From Hadesarchaea archaeon (lineage in GTDB: Archaea > Hadarchaeota > Hadarchaeia > Hadarchaeales > Hadarchaeaceae): 45,940 nt of DNA. Location of the stretch: assembly GCA_029259175.1 (NCBI GenBank), contig JAPDJH010000002.1, positions 82,733 to 128,672 of the forward strand. The letters are read 5' to 3'. The notes under the pieces are model-generated. The model searched no databases. It saw nothing but the letters and a program-made list of their open reading frames with translations, and was not told the DNA's origin. Each line of letters begins with the position of its first letter. Positions within the stretch are counted from its first letter, which is position 1. This document shows positions 41,001-45,940 of this stretch, piece after piece. The position numbers and the translations under genes were made by a program.

Positions 41001-42238
41001 GTCCCCATCTCCCAAGAGCGCTGATATTCTTGTTGTTCGGGAGTGAGTGGCTCGAGTTCTACTCCCATTGCCTTTAGCTTGAGAGTCACTACTTTCCGAT
41101 CTATTTCGGGTGGAACGTTGTAGACCCCGGGCTCCATCTGGCTGCCATACTTTGCCAAGTACTCGACAGACAATGCTTGTAATGAGAAACTCAGATCCAT
41201 TATTTCGATGGGATGCCCCAGTGATCTTCTGCCGGCGAGGTTCACCAACCGCCCCTCCGTGAGCAGATACAATCTTCTGCCGTTTCGCAACGTGAATTCT
41301 TCCACGTCTTCCATAATCTTTCTGCGTTTTTTGCTGATTTGTGCGAGTCCACCGATGTCTATCTCCACGTTGAAGTGGCCAGCATTGCAAAGAATGGCTT
41401 TGTCCTTCATTATACGGAAATGCTCTTTGCGGATCACGTGGTAGCTGCCGGTAGCAGTAATAAAAATGTCTCCCACTCGTGCGGCGTTTCGCATTGGAAG
41501 CACTTCAAATCCTTCGAAAGTAGCTTCTAGGGCCTTCACGGGATCAGATTCCACCACAACGACCCTAGCCCCCAGACCTCTAGCTCTCGAGGCAATCCCT
41601 CGTCCCACGAAGCCAAAGCCGATAACCACCACTTTTTTTCCCGAGATTTGAGTGTTCGTGATGCTCATCAGAGCTTGCAGAGTGGACTCTGCTGTTCCGA
41701 ACCTGTTATCAAAGTACCGTTTACCCGGCGAATCGTTGACGGCTATCACGGGGATTCGCAATACTCGATCCCGTTCCATAGCTTTCAAGCGTATGACTCC
41801 GGTGGTAGTCTCCTCTGAGGCACCCAGGATCTGAGTTATCAACTTGGGTTTTTTGTGTGCGAGCACTATGAGGTCTCCACCGTCGTCGATCAAAATATCT
41901 GGCTTGGTAGCCAAAACTCGGTTCAGATTCTTATAATATTCTTGCTTGCTTTCACCACGTTTGGCGAACACCTGTGCTCCCTCTCCGGCGAGAGCCGTAG
42001 CCACTTCATCTTTGGTTGAGAGAGGATTGCAGCCTGTGATCGCGACTTTTGCACCACCCTCAATGAGTGTTTTCATCAGGACAGCCGTTTTTGCTTCCAC
42101 ATGCAGCGCCGCACCGATTTGCAAACCCCTGAGCGGCTTTGTTCTAGAAAAATGAGACATGATTTGGCTCAAGACTGGCATGTGGAGCTTTGCCCACTGA
42201 ATCATTTGCCTACCAACTGTTGTTTTGTCTCGTTTCAT
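40997..42238 (-). CDS. ahcY: S-adenosylhomocysteine (or S-inosylhomocysteine) hydrolase
   Basis: The 413-residue NAD-dependent enzyme cleaves the thioether product left by SAM-dependent methylation. The sequence shows N-terminal G-C-N-P-L-S-T-K-D-E-V-A, D-D-G-G-D, V-N-D-S-P-G-K-R-Y-F-D-N-R-F-G-T-A-E-S, and the NAD loop G-F-G-F-V-G-R-G-I-A. Archaeal versions can act on S-inosylhomocysteine. The immediately upstream deaminase gene (four-base overlap) makes that route likely here. Confidence 0.95.
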   Translation of the reverse strand: MKRDKTTVGRQMIQWAKLHMPVLSQIMSHFSRTKPLRGLQIGAALHVEAKTAVLMKTLIEGGAKVAITGCNPLSTKDEVATALAGEGAQVFAKRGESKQEYYKNLNRVLATKPDILIDDGGDLIVLAHKKPKLITQILGASEETTTGVIRLKAMERDRVLRIPVIAVNDSPGKRYFDNRFGTAESTLQALMSITNTQISGKKVVVIGFGFVGRGIASRARGLGARVVVVESDPVKALEATFEGFEVLPMRNAARVGDIFITATGSYHVIRKEHFRIMKDKAILCNAGHFNVEIDIGGLAQISKKRRKIMEDVEEFTLRNGRRLYLLTEGRLVNLAGRRSLGHPIEIMDLSFSLQALSVEYLAKYGSQMEPGVYNVPPEIDRKVVTLKLKAMGVELEPLTPEQQEYQRSWEMGT

Positions 42239-43533
42239 CCGGCTCTCTCCACTAAATCCATTGCCATTTCTTGTGCACGAGAGAGAACTAGTGATTCATC
42301 CATAGTCAATACTTGTCGATCCTTCATGATGATTTGTCCGTCGCAGATTACGTCGCTGACGTCGCCACCGTTAGCAGCATATACCAAGTGCGAGACCACA
42401 TCGTGCATTGGTGCTAGGTGAGCCGATCGGAGATTTACCAAAATGATGTCTGCTTTTTTTCCTACCTCAATACTTCCGATTTCATTTTCCAAGCGCAGAG
42501 CTTTGGCTCCTCCAATGGTGGCCATTTCGAGGGTTTCCCACGTGTTCACAACCGTGGGATTGTTTTCTCTGACTTTGGCAATCAAGCTGCAGATTTTCAT
42601 TTCTTCGAACATGTCAAGATTGTTGTTGCTTGCTGCGCCGTCCGTTCCAATCCCTACCGTGATCCCTTCACGTAAATAGCGGGCGATTGGAGCAATCCCG
42701 GAAGCCAGCTTGAGATTGCTCACGGGGTTGTGGGCGATCTTTACGTTTCTTTGTTTTAGTATTCTCATTTCTTCATCGTTCACTTTTACGCAGTGAGCAG
42801 CGAGGACTTCTGGACCGAGAAATCCTATTTGTTCCAAAAACTTGATGGGACGCTCTCCTTGAAACTCGATAGTGTTTTTGATATCTCCTTCGCTTTCGGA
42901 CACGTGGATGTGAATCCCCACGTTATGCTTGCGCGCGAGCTCCTTCACCTCTAACAAACACTCCTTCGAGCACGTGTAGGGCGCATGGGGGCCATACATG
43001 GTGAGAATCCGCCCGTTGGCTTTTCCGTGAAATTTTTGCACGAGTTCTGTTCCTTTTACAATTTCCGATTTTCGCCTTTCCGGATCTCCAAGTTCGATTA
43101 TCCCGTAAGACAATACCCCTCGTATGCCCGATTCTTTTACTGCTTTTGCGACCCGATCCATGAAGAAGTATTGGTCGGCAAAGCATGTTGTTCCGCTTTT
43201 GATCATCTCAAGGCAGCCGAGCATTGCGCCCCAGTACACATGGTCGGCAGTCAGGTGAAGCTCCATTGGCCAAATCTTTTGTTCCAGCCATTCGATTAGC
43301 TCCATATCGTCGGCAACACCTCGGAAGAGAACCATTGCTAAATGGGTATGAGCGTTGATTAATCCCGGTAATACGGCTTTTTGGCGGGCGTCTATTTCGA
43401 TATCAGCTTTCTGTTTTACTTCCCCGATTTGAGCTATTTTTCCATCTTGGATTAGCACGTCAGTGTTTTTCAGAACTTGCCGCCGTCCATCACAAGGAAT
43501 GACAGTTCCCTTCTTGATGAGGATGCTCTCCAT
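42235..43533 (-). CDS. dadD: MTA/SAH (5'-deoxyadenosine) deaminase
   Basis: The 432-residue zinc amidohydrolase of the MtaD/DadD group removes the 6-amino group from adenosyl compounds such as S-adenosylhomocysteine, methylthioadenosine or 5'-deoxyadenosine. It has N-A-H-T-H-L-A-M-V-L-F-R-G, G-P-H-A-P-Y-T-C, I-H-V-S-E, L-A-A-H-C-V, and G-I-G-T-D-G-A-A-S-N-N-N, with all metal ligands in place. It is coupled to ahcY and lies four bases after the DJ-1-like gene. Compare the SsnA-like gene at 21650, which has G-N-D in place of G-T-D. Confidence 0.92.
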   Translation of the reverse strand: MESILIKKGTVIPCDGRRQVLKNTDVLIQDGKIAQIGEVKQKADIEIDARQKAVLPGLINAHTHLAMVLFRGVADDMELIEWLEQKIWPMELHLTADHVYWGAMLGCLEMIKSGTTCFADQYFFMDRVAKAVKESGIRGVLSYGIIELGDPERRKSEIVKGTELVQKFHGKANGRILTMYGPHAPYTCSKECLLEVKELARKHNVGIHIHVSESEGDIKNTIEFQGERPIKFLEQIGFLGPEVLAAHCVKVNDEEMRILKQRNVKIAHNPVSNLKLASGIAPIARYLREGITVGIGTDGAASNNNLDMFEEMKICSLIAKVRENNPTVVNTWETLEMATIGGAKALRLENEIGSIEVGKKADIILVNLRSAHLAPMHDVVSHLVYAANGGDVSDVICDGQIIMKDRQVLTMDESLVLSRAQEMAMDLVERAG

Positions 43534-43537
43534 TTTT

Positions 43538-44044
43538 TCACCTAAGTGCTTTCACAATGGCACGACCGAATTCGCGGGCAGCTGGAGGGCCATTGGCTGT
43601 GATTATCTTCCCGTCGATTTCTACAGATTTTCCAGTATACGTTGCCCCTCCTGCTTCAAGAATTTCGATGAACTGACCGTTCCAGATTGTGGCTTTTTTG
43701 CCTTTGAGAACTCCAGCTTTTGCCAAGATTCCGGGAGCGATACAAATGGCTCCCAGCACTTTGCCTAGCTTGGCGGCTTCTCTAGCAATTCGGTGGGCTT
43801 CCCGATCTTCGTAATATACGGATGCTCCGGAGCCTCCGATGAAAATCACCGCATCGTATTGAGCGGTGTCTACCTCGCTGAGCAGGATCTTAGCTTCAGC
43901 GGTTCCTCCAAGCATTCCGCGGATAGTTCCACGCTTGGAGCTGGCCACCGCGGTTTCGATTCCAGCTTTTTCTAGCTCTTCTTGGGTGTGGAACAACTCC
44001 TCATCTCTGAAGTTTGCCGGCGCGATTATTAACAACGCCTTCAT
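43538..44044 (-). CDS. DJ-1/PfpI family protein
   Basis: The 168-residue flavodoxin-like protein has the nucleophile elbow A-I-C-I-A-P-G-I-L-A with its cysteine and an upstream F-R-D-E-E-L glutamate, as in the PfpI/DJ-1 family. Members act as glyoxalase III/deglycase-type or amidotransferase-like enzymes; the activity here is unproven. ATG 44044 is preferred to the upstream GTG/ATG at 44059, since it begins the first core strand. It is first in a three-gene operon with the SAH deaminase and ahcY. Confidence 0.88.
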   Translation of the reverse strand: MKALLIIAPANFRDEELFHTQEELEKAGIETAVASSKRGTIRGMLGGTAEAKILLSEVDTAQYDAVIFIGGSGASVYYEDREAHRIAREAAKLGKVLGAICIAPGILAKAGVLKGKKATIWNGQFIEILEAGGATYTGKSVEIDGKIITANGPPAAREFGRAIVKALR

Positions 44045-44188
44045 GAGCTCAAACGACACTATTCGTTCAAAATTAAATGTGTTTAGGATAAAGAGCTAGG
44101 TTTTCGTCGTCCAAGAAATCGTAAATTACAAAAGAACCAAGGCTCTATTCTATAGGGGAGGCTGGGGCCGAGGTATCTCGGTGATGAG

Positions 44189-45034
44189 GTGAAGCTAACC
44201 AAAACCTTGGCCTCGGCCGCCCTAGAGCTGGCTCAGGAACTCGGAGCCAAGGCCATTTTAGTTTCTACTCAAACTGGACGGACTTATCATATGTTAGAAC
44301 ACATGACCCATGGCCCGCGTGTTATCGCCGCTACCGTTAATCGATCAACCTTTGAACGGCTGAGGGCCGAGGGTGCCCAAGTTATCTTGATGCCTAGCGG
44401 CACAAGGATTCCTCAACTTCAACATGCCATCGGTAGAGCTTGCGTTGAGGGCCTAGTTCAAAGAGGAGACGTGCTGGTTTGTTTGATAGGTGAACGACCG
44501 GGAGCAGAAGCAGATACTCTTTTCGTTCATCAAGTCAACGGACTGGAAGGTCAGCCTCTCGCTGGTCTAGATCGTGTTGCCGAAAATGTGATCGAACTTT
44601 CGATAAAAATGGCACGCGAGGGAATGGATGGCAAGCCAGTTGGGACTTCCTTCACGATTGGCGATGCTGGAAAAGTTATGCGGCTCTCGGCCCAAATTGG
44701 CATAAACCCCTTCAAGAGCTACAGGATTTCGGTCTTGGATAGAAAGAGCTGGTACCCCATCCGAAGATATGCTCTGGCATGTGAGGGGACATTCGTTGTA
44801 CGCTCAAATGGTTTGATTGTTGGTGCCGACCGATATCTAAAAGCCGACCATGTTCGTGTTTCCCTACCCAGCGGCCTCGGAACCAGACATCGTGCGATAG
44901 CTCGAATAACCAAAGTCACACGAGCCGTGGGCGTAGTTGTTTCCGAAAGTGATCGCCAAGTTAGGGTTTTCCGGGAAGGCAAGCTAATCGCCACCATAGA
45001 CCCGCTTGGCAAGTTGTGGGCCGAGGTTGCGTGA
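44189..45034 (+). CDS. dacZ: DacZ-like diadenylate cyclase candidate (PK-C domain plus DAC domain)
   Basis: The 281-residue protein joins an N-terminal pyruvate-kinase C-terminal-like domain (about 1-150) to a C-terminal DAC (DisA_N-like) domain (about 165-280). This is the architecture of archaeal DacZ, which makes cyclic di-AMP from two ATP. The catalytic G-T-R-H-R-A motif is intact at residues 231-236, followed by S-E-S-D-R. The first DAC motif, usually D-G-A, reads N-G-L at 207-209, so the metal-binding aspartate is not where the bacterial family has it. Start is GTG 44189. It lies 47 bases before metG. Confidence 0.82.
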   Translation: MKLTKTLASAALELAQELGAKAILVSTQTGRTYHMLEHMTHGPRVIAATVNRSTFERLRAEGAQVILMPSGTRIPQLQHAIGRACVEGLVQRGDVLVCLIGERPGAEADTLFVHQVNGLEGQPLAGLDRVAENVIELSIKMAREGMDGKPVGTSFTIGDAGKVMRLSAQIGINPFKSYRISVLDRKSWYPIRRYALACEGTFVVRSNGLIVGADRYLKADHVRVSLPSGLGTRHRAIARITKVTRAVGVVVSESDRQVRVFREGKLIATIDPLGKLWAEVA

Positions 45035-45070
45035 GCTATACATCGTTTTAAGTCTTCTTTCCACAGGATA

Positions 45071-45080
45071 GAGAGGTGAA
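45071..45080 (+). promoter_or_regulatory. Shine-Dalgarno site of metG
   Basis: GAGAGGTGAA lies one base before ATG 45082 and has good complementarity to the 16S rRNA tail. It supports translation by ribosome-site initiation rather than from a leaderless mRNA. Confidence 0.65.
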
Positions 45081-45081
45081 T

Positions 45082-45940
45082 ATGGGGAAGAAATTCTACA
45101 TCACCACACCGATATACTACATAAATGCGGAGCCCCACATAGGACACGCCTACACCACAGTCATAGCCGATATTTTTGCGCGTTGGCACCGGCTGAAGGG
45201 AGAGGATGTTTTTTTCTTAACAGGGTTAGATGAGAATTCAGTCAAAACCGTCCAAGCCGCTAAAGCTCACGGATTTTCCGATCCTCAAGCGTATGCTGAC
45301 TGGATGGCGGAAAAATGGATCAGTGTGTGGAAAACCTTGAACATAAGCTACGATGATTTTATCAGAACTACTCAGGAGAGGCACAAACAAAACGTCCGAG
45401 CATTATTTACGCGCCTGCGTGAACGTGGAGAACTGTATAAGGGAACTTATCGGGGGCTTTACTGTGAGGGTTGTGAGGCCTATTTGTCGGAAGAAGAATT
45501 GGTAGATGGAAAATGCCCGTTGCACAAAACACCACCAAGAAAAGTGGAGGAAGAAAACTTTTTCTTCAGGCTTTCAAAGTATCAGGATGCTCTCTTGGAA
45601 CACATCAAAAAGAACCCAGATTTCATTCAACCGGAAAGCAGACGAAACGAGATAGTTTCTTTCATTCAACAGGGACTAAAAGACGTTAGCATTACGCGGC
45701 ACGGCGCTCAATGGGGTATTGAAGTTCCAGGAGAACCCGATCAGCGCATATGGGTGTGGTTCGATGCTTTGATCAACTATCTGCTTCCGAGAGATTACTG
45801 GCCCGCTGATATTCACCTGATAGCCAAGGACATTTTGCGTTTCCACTGCGTTATCTGGCCAGCTATGCTGATGGCCGCAGGATACGAACTTCCGAAGTGT
45901 ATTTTTGCACATGGTTTTATGACAGTGAATGGTCAGAAAA
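45082..45940 (+). CDS. metG: Methionyl-tRNA synthetase, bacterial type, N-terminal part (cut by window end)
   Basis: The frame stays open to the window end and gives about 286 residues. It starts K-K-F-Y-I-T-T-P-I-Y-Y-I-N-A-E-P-H-I-G-H, the HIGH box of short bacterial-type MetRS, not the longer form common in archaea. Further signatures are the zinc/CP region (Y-C-E-G-C-E...K-C-P) and I-A-K-D-I-L-R-F-H. The methionine-pocket stretch reads T-G-L-D-E-N-S rather than the usual T-G-T-D-E-H-G. The KMSKS loop lies beyond the window. A second archaeal MetRS elsewhere cannot be ruled out. Confidence 0.92.
   Translation, partial: MGKKFYITTPIYYINAEPHIGHAYTTVIADIFARWHRLKGEDVFFLTGLDENSVKTVQAAKAHGFSDPQAYADWMAEKWISVWKTLNISYDDFIRTTQERHKQNVRALFTRLRERGELYKGTYRGLYCEGCEAYLSEEELVDGKCPLHKTPPRKVEEENFFFRLSKYQDALLEHIKKNPDFIQPESRRNEIVSFIQQGLKDVSITRHGAQWGIEVPGEPDQRIWVWFDALINYLLPRDYWPADIHLIAKDILRFHCVIWPAMLMAAGYELPKCIFAHGFMTVNGQK

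Noticed and set aside
45676..45912. Minus-strand open frame near the window end
   Set aside because: It is antisense to the clear MetRS reading frame.

Overview
The window is a gene-dense stretch of archaeal chromosome; no gap without a gene exceeds about 150 bases. The archaeal assignment rests on archaeal release factor 1, Sec61 beta, the rRNA-modifying enzyme Tsr3, archaeal UMP kinase, ADP-forming acyl-CoA synthetase subunits, a DacZ-like protein, and TATA-box promoters about 25-30 bases upstream of leaderless or nearly leaderless starts. A complete eukaryote-type DNA topoisomerase IB points to the TACK side of the archaea (Thaumarchaeota, Aigarchaeota, Bathyarchaeota or relatives). The lineage cannot be fixed from this window. 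No rRNA, tRNA or CRISPR array was seen.

Layout. 1-1723: end of an NMN adenylyltransferase gene, a short alkylguanine transferase and RNA 3'-phosphate cyclase. 1698-7857: a tight minus-strand histidine operon (DUF1152-hisC-hisG-hisA-hisB-hisD-hisE-hisI, without hisF or hisH). 7982-13959: an Lrp regulator, a frameshifted membrane-anchored protein, a type IV pilus/secretion ATPase with its membrane platform, and HtpX. 13956-15644: Sec61 beta, Tsr3 and a TIM-barrel isomerase-like gene. 15695-17164: a GC-rich insertion sequence with 16-bp inverted ends, a 9-bp target duplication, a transposase and an unknown passenger gene; it sits exactly at the stop codon of the topoisomerase IB gene (17172-18971).

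19033-27278 is the most unusual metabolic block. It holds a molybdopterin-binding protein, a MobA/MocA-like nucleotidyltransferase, a PreA-like flavoprotein with two Fe4S4 motifs, an SsnA-like deaminase, an allantoinase/hydantoinase-like amidohydrolase, an ADP-forming acyl-CoA synthetase pair whose alpha subunit has lost its phosphorylated histidine, and a DUF2877 protein related to E. coli AllH of oxamate carbamoyltransferase. Together they resemble parts of purine or cyclic-ureide breakdown pathways, in a combination I do not recognise from a described archaeal pathway.

27325-31811: a GNAT-like protein, a VapBC-type toxin-antitoxin pair with a palindromic operator, a thiolase/DUF35 pair whose thiolase lacks the nucleophilic cysteine, and two pilin-like membrane proteins. 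31808-34257: a molybdenum cofactor operon (wHTH-moaC-moaB-moeA). 34299-41000: a YkgJ-type cysteine-cluster protein, a stand-alone RAM domain, an unassigned phosphoribosyltransferase-like protein, valS, a zinc-ribbon membrane protein, pyrH and aRF1. 40997-44044: S-adenosylhomocysteine hydrolase with an SAH/MTA deaminase and a DJ-1/PfpI protein, which suggests SAH recycling through S-inosylhomocysteine. 44189-45940: a DacZ-like cyclic-di-AMP synthase candidate with an altered DGA motif and the start of a bacterial-type methionyl-tRNA synthetase.
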